This document shows, piece after piece, positions 7,908 to 16,193 of a DNA stretch of 20,603 nt; the stretch's first letter is position 1; every line of letters begins with the position of its first letter. This DNA comes from Bacteroidota bacterium (GTDB taxonomy: Bacteria > Bacteroidota > Bacteroidia > Bacteroidales > F082), in contig NYYH01000094.1 of assembly GCA_002686705.1 (NCBI GenBank), positions 1 through 20,603 on the forward strand, in the 5' to 3' direction. Under the pieces are notes generated by a model that was not told the origin of the DNA, did no database searches, and saw nothing but the letters and a program-made list of their open reading frames with translations. The position numbers and the translations under genes are program-made.

Positions 7908-8606
7908 TTACAACCTCTGAATGACTCCTTTGTTTTTCATCCATAGTAAAGTTTCACGCTTACTTAATGGAGGCAAATCATATTTATTCACATAGTTAAT
8001 TACAAAATCTGGATTTGTTTTTGAATATTCACGCAATATCCATCCAATTGCTTTTTGAATAAAAAATTCCTTTGATTGTATCAGTTCTGAAATAAAACCA
8101 TGAAGAAGCTTAGTATTAAGCTGTGACTTATATTTTAACTGAAAAAGAAGGCATGTTCTTAACAACCACATGTTCTCAGATTTCATCCACAGATGGGTAA
8201 CTTTCTCAATACTTTCGGGAAATTTTTTGAAATACCCTCCAACTAAATTAATTGCAATATAATCAACAGTATCCCACCATGATTTTGTAACTATCATATA
8301 CTCATAAAGGTCAAGGATGTTTTCAGATTCATTTTTTAAGGATCTGCCCAGAAGTTCCATTGCAAAAAGTTGGTATTCACGTTGCGGAGCTTGCCAGCAC
8401 CATTGTACAATTTCTTTCTTATTTGCTTTCGGAATAAGTCCATTTTTCCTAATAAAGACTTTGTAAATTTCGCGCCGTTCAGGTGATTTAATGCCAAAAA
8501 AAGGGAATAGGTTTCGCATGTACTTTTCCATTTGAGGCGCAATTTCAGGATTTGCACTACTTTCAAATGCAGTAATCAGTGGGGATAAGTATTCCAGGGA
8601 TCTCAT
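7908..8606 (-). CDS. AlkD-like DNA alkylation repair glycosylase
   Basis: 232 residues of all-helical HEAT-like repeats typical of the AlkC/AlkD family (PF08713). These enzymes remove bulky or positively charged alkylated bases such as 3-methyladenine and 7-methylguanine without flipping the base. The key positions of Bacillus cereus AlkD appear conserved: W111 and D115 in KSWWDTVDYIA (family W109/D113), R150 in WLLRTC (family R148), and W189 in GWILREYSKTNP (family W187). The length is normal. The gene starts 26 bases after the stop of the M1 peptidase gene on the same strand, so the two may share a transcript, although their functions have no obvious link. The activity is assigned from motifs only. 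Confidence 0.88.
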   Translation of the reverse strand: MRSLEYLSPLITAFESSANPEIAPQMEKYMRNLFPFFGIKSPERREIYKVFIRKNGLIPKANKKEIVQWCWQAPQREYQLFAMELLGRSLKNESENILDLYEYMIVTKSWWDTVDYIAINLVGGYFKKFPESIEKVTHLWMKSENMWLLRTCLLFQLKYKSQLNTKLLHGFISELIQSKEFFIQKAIGWILREYSKTNPDFVINYVNKYDLPPLSKRETLLWMKNKGVIQRL

Positions 8607-8632
8607 AACAACAGCTGGTAATAAAATGCATT

Positions 8633-10969
8633 TTATTGAATCAGTACTATTTTCTGGGTTGTCAATACTTTCCCTTTTTCGCTCACGTACACAATAATTA
8701 CACCTGAACTCAGGTTATTATTCTTCCAATTCCATGAGCCTTTTTTTGAATTTATTTGAACACTATCTATTTGTTTTCCTTTCTCATCAAAAAGTAATAC
8801 AGTGTATTTTCCTTTATGTGGAAATTTAAAATTTAGTTCACCTTCTGTTGGATTTGGATAAATTTTAATATTACTCTTATTAATTTGATTTTCATTCTCC
8901 CCAACTATTGTTTTATCCCAAACTGCCAGAGTGTACTCTCCAGGTTGCAGATCATCCACTATGATATTTCCAACCGACCATGGACCAATGCGTGTTTGGG
9001 ATACTTCATGCCAATTAGAAGAAGTGTTTTCTCGATACAGAATCACTACCGAGTCGTTATCTGACAAGATTAAACCATCATCAAGATTACTTGAGATACT
9101 GTAAAAGAATTTACCATTAGCCTGATAACTTTCATGGAAAACTCCATCTACTTTCCAGTAACGGTAAGGTGATAAACGTAATCCATCCACAGGCACTTTT
9201 AAACTATCCGGGGCGACCCAATTATGCGTAACTCTTACCAAAGTTGAATCTGATAATTCATCAATGTCGAGTGTAAAATATGTTGTCGGAAAAGCGTAAT
9301 TGGTAGGCTGTGTAAAATATTTATAATTATCAGTGGTAGCATCATTAACCTTTTCAAACAAATCGATAAAAGCTGCTACTGGTTCTGTTGGCATGGTTTC
9401 TAGGTCATAATATTTTACAGAATGACCTGTCTTACCAGAGAAATGTATTGTATCAGTATAGTAGTTAAAGTTCTCATCAACTAAAGTTACCTCAACTATA
9501 TTATCATCAGCTAAGAAATCAAACCCTTTACGTTTTTGCTTTAGCCAGATATCAATCATAAAAATTGCACCTCCTTCGGTAACTTGTATTGAATCTATTG
9601 AGAAATGCGGTGTTCCGGGAGTCATTACCCAAGCATCAAAAAATGGTATCATATTAATGCCAGTATAATCGGTTAAAAAATCACGTAACGTGTAAGAAGA
9701 AACCGAATGATACGCAATACTATCGGTGTTGAGGAAAGCAGTAATCGCATCAGAGAAAATTGAATCACCTAAATAATTGCGTAATACGTTGACCACCGTA
9801 CCACCTTTATCATAAGCTGTTTTGCCATATGTATATTGTTGAGGGATATCATTTAAAGGCCAGTATCCGCCATCAACAATATGTGCATTTTGTAGTACAT
9901 CTTTATGATTATTACGCATTTCTGTGATAAATTCATCATAACTATATAGCTCCTCTAAATAATAAATAGCACAAAATGTAGCCCAGCCTTCATTAAGCCA
10001 CATATCTTCAGCAGTAGAACAGGTTACCTTATCACCAAACCACATATGTGAAAGTTCATGAGTGAGAAGCGATTCGTACGATGTTCCTCCATTTATAGCA
10101 AAATGAGGATATGCTATGTTGGATGCATGTTCCATAGCTCCGATAGCTGTTCCGGTATAACCAATCTTCTCAAAAGGATATGCTCCAAAATGAGTCTCAA
10201 ACCAGTCCATTATTTCATGCAGATTAACAAAAGAACCGGCCACTTTACCTGCTTCAGATGGTCTGGTAAATATGCTAATTGGTATTGTGTCTTCTATACC
10301 AATATACACGTCCTGATATTCAATATAGTTGCCTATTGCCACCGAAGCCAGATACGTTGGTATAGGGTGAGGAAGACTCCAATGCCAAGTAGTTGTATTG
10401 CCATTGTTAACAGTATCTACCAGAAATCCACCAGCAGTTACAGTGATGCCGGTATTAGCAGTAACAAACAAATCGTAATCAGCTCGATCAGTAAAATTGT
10501 CAATGCAAGGGAACCATGCTTTTCCAAGATTATGTGGAATAGACACAAAACCAACGCCTAGATTAAAAGCATAATTGCCGGAAAAATGGAAGCCACCCCA
10601 AGCTTCATGAAAAGGTTGACCATGATAGTAAATCCGTACTACTACAGTATCGTTTGGAGTTATTGGGGTATCTAAAAAAATTGTAAGTCTATCATTAATA
10701 TGATTAAAAGTAGCAGCACCTTGATTAACAAATACAGAATCGGTTGTCAAGTCAAGTAGTTCCAATGGAATATAATTCAGGTTGGAAACCAATGGCGTGA
10801 TCTCGATTTCGGTATAGCCAGATATTGTCTGGTCAGAGGTGTTAATCTCATCAAGATAAATGCTGTAATGTATTGCGTGTATCGTATCTCCTATTCCCTG
10901 ATTTGGAAATTGTGCCACTCCAAATTGGTATATCAGAAATAAAATTAGAAATAATGTTAGTTTTTTCAT
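8633..10969 (-). CDS. Secreted M1-family zinc metallopeptidase with T9SS sorting domain
   Basis: 778 residues. I chose the ATG at 10969 because MKKLTLFLILFLIYQFGVAQ is a clean signal peptide; an in-frame ATG 22 codons upstream would bury it. The N-terminal M1 beta domain is followed by the gluzincin catalytic domain: HELSH (304-308) and E327 as the three zinc ligands, and the general acid/base Tyr at about 386 in AYDKGG. The substrate-recognition motif reads GAMEH (277-281) where M1 enzymes normally have GAMEN or GGMEN. The last 75 residues (from IKIYPNPTEGEL) form a type A T9SS C-terminal domain, so the enzyme is exported across the outer membrane and held on or released from the surface. 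It probably trims peptides for uptake. It is divergent from the efflux operon and may be co-transcribed with the AlkD-like gene. Confidence 0.92.
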   Translation of the reverse strand: MKKLTLFLILFLIYQFGVAQFPNQGIGDTIHAIHYSIYLDEINTSDQTISGYTEIEITPLVSNLNYIPLELLDLTTDSVFVNQGAATFNHINDRLTIFLDTPITPNDTVVVRIYYHGQPFHEAWGGFHFSGNYAFNLGVGFVSIPHNLGKAWFPCIDNFTDRADYDLFVTANTGITVTAGGFLVDTVNNGNTTTWHWSLPHPIPTYLASVAIGNYIEYQDVYIGIEDTIPISIFTRPSEAGKVAGSFVNLHEIMDWFETHFGAYPFEKIGYTGTAIGAMEHASNIAYPHFAINGGTSYESLLTHELSHMWFGDKVTCSTAEDMWLNEGWATFCAIYYLEELYSYDEFITEMRNNHKDVLQNAHIVDGGYWPLNDIPQQYTYGKTAYDKGGTVVNVLRNYLGDSIFSDAITAFLNTDSIAYHSVSSYTLRDFLTDYTGINMIPFFDAWVMTPGTPHFSIDSIQVTEGGAIFMIDIWLKQKRKGFDFLADDNIVEVTLVDENFNYYTDTIHFSGKTGHSVKYYDLETMPTEPVAAFIDLFEKVNDATTDNYKYFTQPTNYAFPTTYFTLDIDELSDSTLVRVTHNWVAPDSLKVPVDGLRLSPYRYWKVDGVFHESYQANGKFFYSISSNLDDGLILSDNDSVVILYRENTSSNWHEVSQTRIGPWSVGNIIVDDLQPGEYTLAVWDKTIVGENENQINKSNIKIYPNPTEGELNFKFPHKGKYTVLLFDEKGKQIDSVQINSKKGSWNWKNNNLSSGVIIVYVSEKGKVLTTQKIVLIQ

Positions 10970-11115
10970 ATTCCATTTTTTAATCGTTTGTAAAATTAGT
11001 GCTTTTTTCATTTGTATTCCACTTGCTATTATCAAGAGCTATACATAACAATATGATTGAAATTGCTTTAGTTTTTCATTAAGGCAAGTATAGAATCTCG
11101 TTCCTTTACATTAGA

Positions 11116-11131
11116 TGTCCGATTTCGTACA
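11116..11131. promoter_or_regulatory. 16-base inverted repeat upstream of the efflux genes
   Basis: TGTCCGATTTCGTACA pairs with its own reverse complement at 12 of 16 positions, giving the pattern TGTnCGAnnTCGnACA. It lies 147 bases before the TolC-type gene and 147 bases before the divergent M1 gene, so it could serve either. A weaker copy is at 7447-7462. Confidence 0.4.
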
Positions 11132-11189
11132 AATACGTGTTAATAACTGGACACTTTACTTGCTAATAATTTAATATTTAATAATCACC

Positions 11190-11216
11190 TTGTTGTGTTT
11201 CAATTGATTAACTTTG
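11190..11216 (+). promoter_or_regulatory. Bacteroidota -33/-7 promoter for the efflux operon
   Basis: TAACTTTG (11209-11216) matches TAnnTTTG exactly, with a TTG at 11190-11192 sixteen bases upstream, slightly short of the usual spacing. The leader would be about 40 bases. A TGGCAC directly after it resembles a sigma-54 -24 element, but the matching -12 bases are missing. Confidence 0.45.
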
Positions 11217-11262
11217 TGGCACATTTTTAGATAATATATGTGGAATCAAAAAAACAGAAGAG

Positions 11263-12651
11263 ATGAAAATTAGGCCGGCTTTGCTAATGATAGCTATTAC
11301 GTTAGTTGCTTTTGGAATAAATGTAACTGCTCAAAAATTATGGACATTAGAGGAATGTATCAATTATGCATTTGAAAATAATATTGACATTAAACAGAGT
11401 GTATTGTCTGTTGACGCTGCAGATAAAGATGTTCTACAAAGTAAGTATAATCTTGCACCCTCAGTAAATGCAAGTACATCACATACATTCGGATGGGGAC
11501 GTTCATTTGATGAATCAGCGAACAGATATGCATCTAATAATACACAGTCAAGTTATTTTAGCCTAAATTCACAGGTAACTTTGTTTAATGGGCTACAGTT
11601 GATAAACAATGTTCGTCAAAAACAGTTCGACTATCTTGCAGAAAAATATGCTTCTGATAAAATACGCAATGACATGTCGTTAAACGTTGCCGCTGCTTAT
11701 CTTCAAATTCTGTTTACTATAGAACTTGCAAACAATGCACAACGCCAGGTAGATATTTCAAAAGAGCAAATTGAACGTACCAAAAAGCAAGTTGATGCAG
11801 GGGCAGTAGCTAGGGGAAGTTTATATGATATAGAAGCTCAGGGTGCTGTGGATGATGCCAACCTTGTTAGTGCAAGCAATAATGTTATGATAGCTTATCT
11901 TGACCTAAAGCAATTATTAGATATGGAATCTAACACTGAATTCGATATTGACAAGCCTGTTCTGGAAATAATGGGTAACCCTACATTACTTCCTGCTGGT
12001 ATGATTTATAATAAATCCGTTACAATTATGCCTGAAATAAAAAGTGCCGAATACAGGGTTGAAAGTGCACAAAAAGGCCTGTCATTAGTCAAAGGACAAC
12101 GGAGCCCCAGGTTATATGCATCAGGTTCATACGGTACAAATTTTTCAGATCAACTTATGAAAAGCTATATTCCAGGTCAACCCGGATACAACGATATGAT
12201 ACCTTTTGGTGATCAATTTAAGGAAAACAGAAACGGAGTATTAAGCTTAGGCTTATCAATTCCTATTTTCAATGGTTATCAAGTTTCAACAAATATTAAG
12301 AAGTCTAAAATATACTATGAATCAGTTAACCTAAGTCTTGCGTCGGAGAAATTACGATTAAGGAAAAATATTGAAGAGGCTTACGCTGATGCCATCGCAG
12401 CCTATCAAACTTTCATATCACGTCAAAAAAGTGTAGAAGCGTTTACCGAAGCTTTTAAATATACCGAAGAAAAGTTTAATGTAGGAATGGTAAACTCAAC
12501 CGATTATAATGTAGTCAAAATTCAGCTTGCCAACGCCGAATCAAATTTAGCCTCATCAAAATTCGATTATATTTTCAAAACCAAGATACTCGACTTTTAC
12601 CTCGGGAGAAGTTTATCGTTGAGTGATATTGCGAATGTTAAAGTAAATTAG
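11263..12651 (+). CDS. TolC-family outer-membrane efflux channel
   Basis: 462 residues with a signal peptide ending near NVTAQ (about residue 24), then two OEP (PF02321) repeats that each supply beta strands and long coiled helices to the trimeric channel-tunnel. Typical family features are an opening LWTLEECINYAFENNIDIKQ-like segment, the helical stretch before VDAGAVARGSLYD, and in the second repeat KFNVGMVNSTDYNVVK. The channel would pass substrates from a periplasmic adaptor through the outer membrane. An AGAAGAG-like purine stretch lies directly before the ATG. The adaptor gene follows 66 bases downstream, surely as its partner. No inner-membrane pump gene is in the window, so the substrate and energy source are unknown. 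Confidence 0.92.
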   Translation: MKIRPALLMIAITLVAFGINVTAQKLWTLEECINYAFENNIDIKQSVLSVDAADKDVLQSKYNLAPSVNASTSHTFGWGRSFDESANRYASNNTQSSYFSLNSQVTLFNGLQLINNVRQKQFDYLAEKYASDKIRNDMSLNVAAAYLQILFTIELANNAQRQVDISKEQIERTKKQVDAGAVARGSLYDIEAQGAVDDANLVSASNNVMIAYLDLKQLLDMESNTEFDIDKPVLEIMGNPTLLPAGMIYNKSVTIMPEIKSAEYRVESAQKGLSLVKGQRSPRLYASGSYGTNFSDQLMKSYIPGQPGYNDMIPFGDQFKENRNGVLSLGLSIPIFNGYQVSTNIKKSKIYYESVNLSLASEKLRLRKNIEEAYADAIAAYQTFISRQKSVEAFTEAFKYTEEKFNVGMVNSTDYNVVKIQLANAESNLASSKFDYIFKTKILDFYLGRSLSLSDIANVKVN

Positions 12652-12717
12652 TTTGTTATTTGAAAGGAATAATCACTAATTTTATACAATATTTTACTCA
12701 TCGTAAAACAAATTTTA

Positions 12718-14085
12718 ATGGCATATAAAAGCAGTAAAAAAAAGCTCTGGATTGGAATTTCTATTATAGTACTACTTGCAATTATTATTGTACTAGCAAT
12801 TAATAAGAGCAAAAACTCGAGTAGTACAAAAGTGGCTACGGAGTTGGTTGAATTCAGGAAGATTGTTGAAACTGTTTCTGCAAATGGTAAAATTCAACCA
12901 GCAAAAGATATTAAGATAAGTCCATACATTTCAGGCGAAGTTGTTGAACTTTTTGTGAAAGAGGGGGATTTTGTTGTAAAAGGTGAAAAGTTGGCAAAAA
13001 TAGATCCTGAGATTTATATGCGAGCATACGAGAAAACCGACGCTTCATTAAAAACAACACAGGCTAACGAGGCTAATTCAAAAGCCAGATTGGCACAAAG
13101 CAAGGCCCAGTTTTCTAAATCAAATCTTGATTATAATCGAAGTAAGACTCTTTGGGATAAAAAAGTTATTTCAGATGCTGATTTTGAGGCTGCAAAATCA
13201 AATAATGATGTTGCTAGTGCAGAAGTTGAAGCTGCGAAGGAAAGTTATAAATCAAGTCAGTTTCAGGTTAGCAGTGCGCGCGCTTCGTTAAAGGAAGCTA
13301 AAGAAAACTTAAACCGAACAACAATTTATGCTCCAAACGATGGTACTGTTTCTAAGTTGAGTGTTGAGGTTGGTGAAAGAGTTACTGGTGCTTCACAGTT
13401 TTCTTCTGGCACAGAGATTATGCGTATTGCAAATTTGGATGTATTGGAGGTAAATGTTGAAGTTAATGAAAACGACATTGTACGGGTAACTTTATTAGAT
13501 ACAGCAATCATTGAAGTTGATGCATATCTTAATAGAGATTTTAAAGGTATTGTAACCGAAATTGCAACATCAGCAAATACAGTTGGGGTTAGTTCTGATC
13601 AAGTAACAAATTTTGATGTTAAGATAAAGATGTTAAAGGAATCTTATAATGATTTAATAAAACAGAATGCTGCAATAACTTCACCCTTCAGACCAGGCAT
13701 GTCAGCCACTGTTGAAATTGAGACGGAAACCACTAACAATATTCTTACAGTGGCCATTCAGGCTGTTACAACAAGAGCGGATACTTCAGGTAGAATTAAA
13801 TCTGACCGTGAAAAGCGTGAAGAAGAACGGCTAGAGAAAGATAAAGGTATATCAGATGATCAAATAGTCGTTGAATACGTTTTCTTGTTTAAAGATGATG
13901 AAGCTATACTTACCCCGGTTCATACCGGAATTCAGAACAATACTTTTATTCAAATTACTGATGGCTTATCCGAAGGTGATGAAGTAATTGTTGGGCCTTA
14001 CAGGGCTGTTTCAAAAACTTTAAAAAATAATGCTAAAGTTGAAAAAGTTGATAAAAAAGACCTTTTCAAATCGGATGAAGATTAG
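12718..14085 (+). CDS. HlyD/MacA-type periplasmic adaptor of an efflux pump
   Basis: 455 residues, anchored by one N-terminal membrane helix (about 10-28) with the rest in the periplasm. Domains in order: the first half of the lipoyl-like barrel (PAKDIKISPYISGEVVEL), a long coiled-coil hairpin (about 110-200, rich in Ala, Lys, Ser and Glu), the second lipoyl half (TIYAPNDGTVSKLSVEVGER), a beta-barrel, and a membrane-proximal domain. A charged insert near residues 360-380 (SDREKREEERLEKDK) is unusual in its density. MacA-type adaptors normally pair with a MacB ABC transporter encoded next door, but here the next gene is tsaB. The protein should link the upstream TolC-type channel to a pump encoded elsewhere, or to a lost one. 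Confidence 0.9.
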   Translation: MAYKSSKKKLWIGISIIVLLAIIIVLAINKSKNSSSTKVATELVEFRKIVETVSANGKIQPAKDIKISPYISGEVVELFVKEGDFVVKGEKLAKIDPEIYMRAYEKTDASLKTTQANEANSKARLAQSKAQFSKSNLDYNRSKTLWDKKVISDADFEAAKSNNDVASAEVEAAKESYKSSQFQVSSARASLKEAKENLNRTTIYAPNDGTVSKLSVEVGERVTGASQFSSGTEIMRIANLDVLEVNVEVNENDIVRVTLLDTAIIEVDAYLNRDFKGIVTEIATSANTVGVSSDQVTNFDVKIKMLKESYNDLIKQNAAITSPFRPGMSATVEIETETTNNILTVAIQAVTTRADTSGRIKSDREKREEERLEKDKGISDDQIVVEYVFLFKDDEAILTPVHTGIQNNTFIQITDGLSEGDEVIVGPYRAVSKTLKNNAKVEKVDKKDLFKSDED

Positions 14086-14122
14086 AATAGTACTGTTGTA
14101 TAACATTAATTTAAGCCACGTT

Positions 14123-14150
14123 ACAAATGTACGTTTATGTACTTTGTTTT
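14123..14150 (+). terminator. Weak inverted repeat after the efflux operon
   Basis: ACAAATGTAC and GTACTTTGT can pair over nine bases with one bulged T, around the loop GTTTAT, followed by TTT. It could be a weak terminator between the adaptor gene and tsaB, or a protein-binding dyad. The stem is AT-rich, so the terminator reading is uncertain. Confidence 0.25.
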
Positions 14151-14168
14151 AAATGTTAAGTAGTAGGT

Positions 14169-14876
14169 TTGGCAAAGATTCTAAATATTGAATCATCAAC
14201 AAGTGTTTGTTCGGTCGCCCTCTCAATTGATGGTGAGGTTGCTTCCATTCAGGAATCATACTCAAAAAATTCTCACTCTGAACTTATTACTCTCTTTTGC
14301 AAAAAAGTAGTTGCTGAGGCGGGATTTAATTTTTCTGACCTTGATGCAGTATCTATTAGTAAAGGCCCGGGATCTTATACAGGCCTTCGTATAGGCGTGT
14401 CGACTGCAAAAGGATTTTGTTACGGACTTGAAATACCTTTAGTTTCAATAGAAACATTAACAGCAATGGCACATGGCATGAAAAACACACTGGATTATAA
14501 TAATAGTTCAGATTCAATACTTTTCTGTCCGATGATAGATGCTAGACGAATGGAAGTCTACACAGCTTTGTTTTCGGACACACTTATACAGGTTGAAAAA
14601 ACATCAGCAAAAATCATTGATAAAGATTCGTTTACCAATTATTTATCTGCATATAAAATAATTTTTGCTGGTGATGGTGCAGAAAAATGTAAAGACGTAT
14701 TGGATTATCATCCAAATGCTATTTTTATAAATGACTTCTTCCCTTCTGCCAATTATTTATGTAAGATTGCAGAACAAAAGTATTTGGCAAAGGATTTTGA
14801 AAATACTGCATATTTTGAACCATATTACCTAAAAGACTTCGTTGCAGGTAAACCAAAGGTAAAAGGACTTAGATAG
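14169..14876 (+). CDS. tsaB: TsaB, tRNA N6-threonylcarbamoyladenosine synthesis subunit
   Basis: 235 residues. TsaB is the dimerisation partner of TsaD; with TsaE they transfer threonylcarbamoyl to A37 of tRNAs that read ANN codons. The family signature is clear: ILNIESSTSVCSVALS at the N terminus and SISKGPGSYTGLRIGVSTAK (residues 62-81), with the ASKHA fold throughout. The start must be TTG at 14169. The frame has a stop four codons upstream (14157), there is no ATG before the conserved N-terminal strand, and TTG places a Met directly before AKILNIE. Initiation from TTG may keep expression low. It lies 83 bases after the adaptor gene, behind a weak inverted repeat, and its link to the efflux genes is probably positional only. 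Confidence 0.93.
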   Translation: MAKILNIESSTSVCSVALSIDGEVASIQESYSKNSHSELITLFCKKVVAEAGFNFSDLDAVSISKGPGSYTGLRIGVSTAKGFCYGLEIPLVSIETLTAMAHGMKNTLDYNNSSDSILFCPMIDARRMEVYTALFSDTLIQVEKTSAKIIDKDSFTNYLSAYKIIFAGDGAEKCKDVLDYHPNAIFINDFFPSANYLCKIAEQKYLAKDFENTAYFEPYYLKDFVAGKPKVKGLR

Positions 14877-14928
14877 TTATTTTCACAATAGAATATTCAA
14901 GTAAACACAAAGAGTATTACAACATAGT

Positions 14929-15483
14929 CTATTTTATCCTCGACAAGTCATTTTCCAATTGTTTGTGTAGCTCAGGTAGATTCCCATTATTTTGAAGCAC
15001 AATGTCAGCCATTTCAATGCATCTGCTCAGGTTTTGTTTGTTTGGGTCCGATGTGGTAAATTCTCTTCTTTCGTTTGCCAGAAATGTTTTGAAACTAATG
15101 TTGTCAGTTTCAGTAGCACGCAAGGTAATTCGGTTGTATCTGATTTTAGGGTCAGCATCAACAGCAATTAAATAAAATTTGCCTTGTTTTTTAAGGAAAT
15201 CTACTTCCCCAGGAGTTCGTATACTTTCGATTATGGCATTACTACCATCTTGCTTTGCTTTTTTATACAGTTGTTCAATAATGTATGCAGGTGAATGATT
15301 GGCTCTTAGTTTATTAGCCATTTCAGTCATTGTATCACGATTAACCGGAAGTCCTGATTTATTAATCTCTTCAATTAAAAAATCTCTAACAGAGTAATGC
15401 TTAAATCCCATATTATTTACAAGGTAATCTACTATAGTGCCTTTGCCGGCTCCCAAAGTTCCTGTTATTCCAATAATTTTCAT
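14929..15483 (-). CDS. P-loop nucleotide kinase-like protein, specificity unknown
   Basis: 184 residues beginning with a Walker A loop GTLGAGKGT (8-16) at the tip of the first strand, as in dephospho-CoA kinase, adenylate kinase and related small-molecule kinases. An SVRDFL helix follows where the acceptor binds, a central AIIESIRTPGEVDFL segment resembles the Walker B region with an arginine of the acceptor site, and a lid-like region holds RITLRATETDN. It differs from true dephospho-CoA kinase (CoaE) in motif and layout, so that name is not justified. Similar proteins are usually labelled AAA-family or cytidylate-kinase-like. It lies 69 bases after the LOG-family gene, on the same strand, and may be co-transcribed. 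Both act on nucleotides, which is suggestive only. Confidence 0.7.
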   Translation of the reverse strand: MKIIGITGTLGAGKGTIVDYLVNNMGFKHYSVRDFLIEEINKSGLPVNRDTMTEMANKLRANHSPAYIIEQLYKKAKQDGSNAIIESIRTPGEVDFLKKQGKFYLIAVDADPKIRYNRITLRATETDNISFKTFLANERREFTTSDPNKQNLSRCIEMADIVLQNNGNLPELHKQLENDLSRIK

Positions 15484-15552
15484 TTCGAATGGTTAGTTAC
15501 TGGGATATTATGCATGGAAACAGTTTTAGTTTTCTTGCTTTCTACCTCCAAT

Positions 15553-16149
15553 TCAATCCTCAATACTTTCTACTTTAATATCTTCAATCCATTTCTTAAT
15601 AACGACAGGTTTAAATGCATTCATTGCTTCAACCAAATCTTCGATATTGGAAGCAACGATTATATTATCTCGATGTTCTTTCCTAACAAAGCCAGAATCG
15701 GTAGCATCATCAAAAAATTTCAACAGGTTATCATAATGACCTACTACATTTAACAAGCCAATGGGCTTATCAGATATCCTCAACTGATTGTGTGTAAGTA
15801 TTTCTATTAACTCGTCAAGAGTTCCAAATCCACCTGGCATAGCAATAAAACCATCGGATACCTCCATCATCTTTTCTTTGCGCTCTGCCATAGTTTCTAC
15901 GGTGATCATCTGACTTATACCCTTATGTTCTACTTCTTTTTCAATAAGCATATGTGGCATAATACCAATTACTTTTAAGCCGCCGGCTAGCACAACATCT
16001 GCAATAATTTTCATTAACCCAACATTAGCACCACCGTATACAAGTTCGATATTATTATCAATAAAATATTCACCAACTAGTTTTGCGGCCCTACGATATT
16101 CTTCCCTATTACCCATACTTGAGCCACAAAAAACACAAATTCTTGTCAT
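15553..16149 (-). CDS. LOG-family nucleotide 5'-monophosphate phosphoribohydrolase
   Basis: 198 residues with a Rossmann-like fold of the TIGR00730/LOG (lonely guy) family. Characterised members hydrolyse cytokinin riboside 5'-monophosphates or AMP to the free base and ribose 5-phosphate. The signature PGGFGTLDE is present at 105-113, with E113 as catalytic glutamate, and a conserved R90 in AERKEKM precedes it. The phosphate loop reads YGGANVGLM (38-46) in place of the more frequent GGGxxGLM, so one Gly is replaced by Ala. Length is normal. The bacterial role is probably nucleotide salvage rather than hormone making. Its start lies 44 bases from the divergent TatD-family gene, so the two share a compact promoter region. 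Confidence 0.9.
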   Translation of the reverse strand: MTRICVFCGSSMGNREEYRRAAKLVGEYFIDNNIELVYGGANVGLMKIIADVVLAGGLKVIGIMPHMLIEKEVEHKGISQMITVETMAERKEKMMEVSDGFIAMPGGFGTLDELIEILTHNQLRISDKPIGLLNVVGHYDNLLKFFDDATDSGFVRKEHRDNIIVASNIEDLVEAMNAFKPVVIKKWIEDIKVESIED

Positions 16150-16181
16150 AGTGCTTTATTTTAAGAGAGACAAATTTAGGT

Positions 16182-16189
16182 TAATTTTG
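16182..16189 (+). promoter_or_regulatory. -7 box four bases upstream of the TatD-family start
   Basis: TAATTTTG matches TAnnTTTG and ends four bases before the ATG at 16194, the same distance as at the kinase gene (2408 to 2413). The transcript would have almost no leader. No clear -33 element was found in the 44-base divergent gap. Confidence 0.45.
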
Positions 16190-16193
16190 CTAA

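Noticed and set aside
10058..10561. Plus-strand open frame of 167 codons
   Set aside because: It lies fully opposite the catalytic region of the M1 gene, is rich in Cys, Ser and Ile without domain pattern, and has no promoter.
10970..11035. Longer N terminus for the M1 peptidase from an ATG at 11035
   Set aside because: It adds 22 residues ahead of a clean signal peptide, which would no longer be N-terminal.
15397..15753. Plus-strand open frame of 118 codons spanning two minus-strand genes
   Set aside because: It overlaps the starts and ends of two well-supported genes and has no family pattern.
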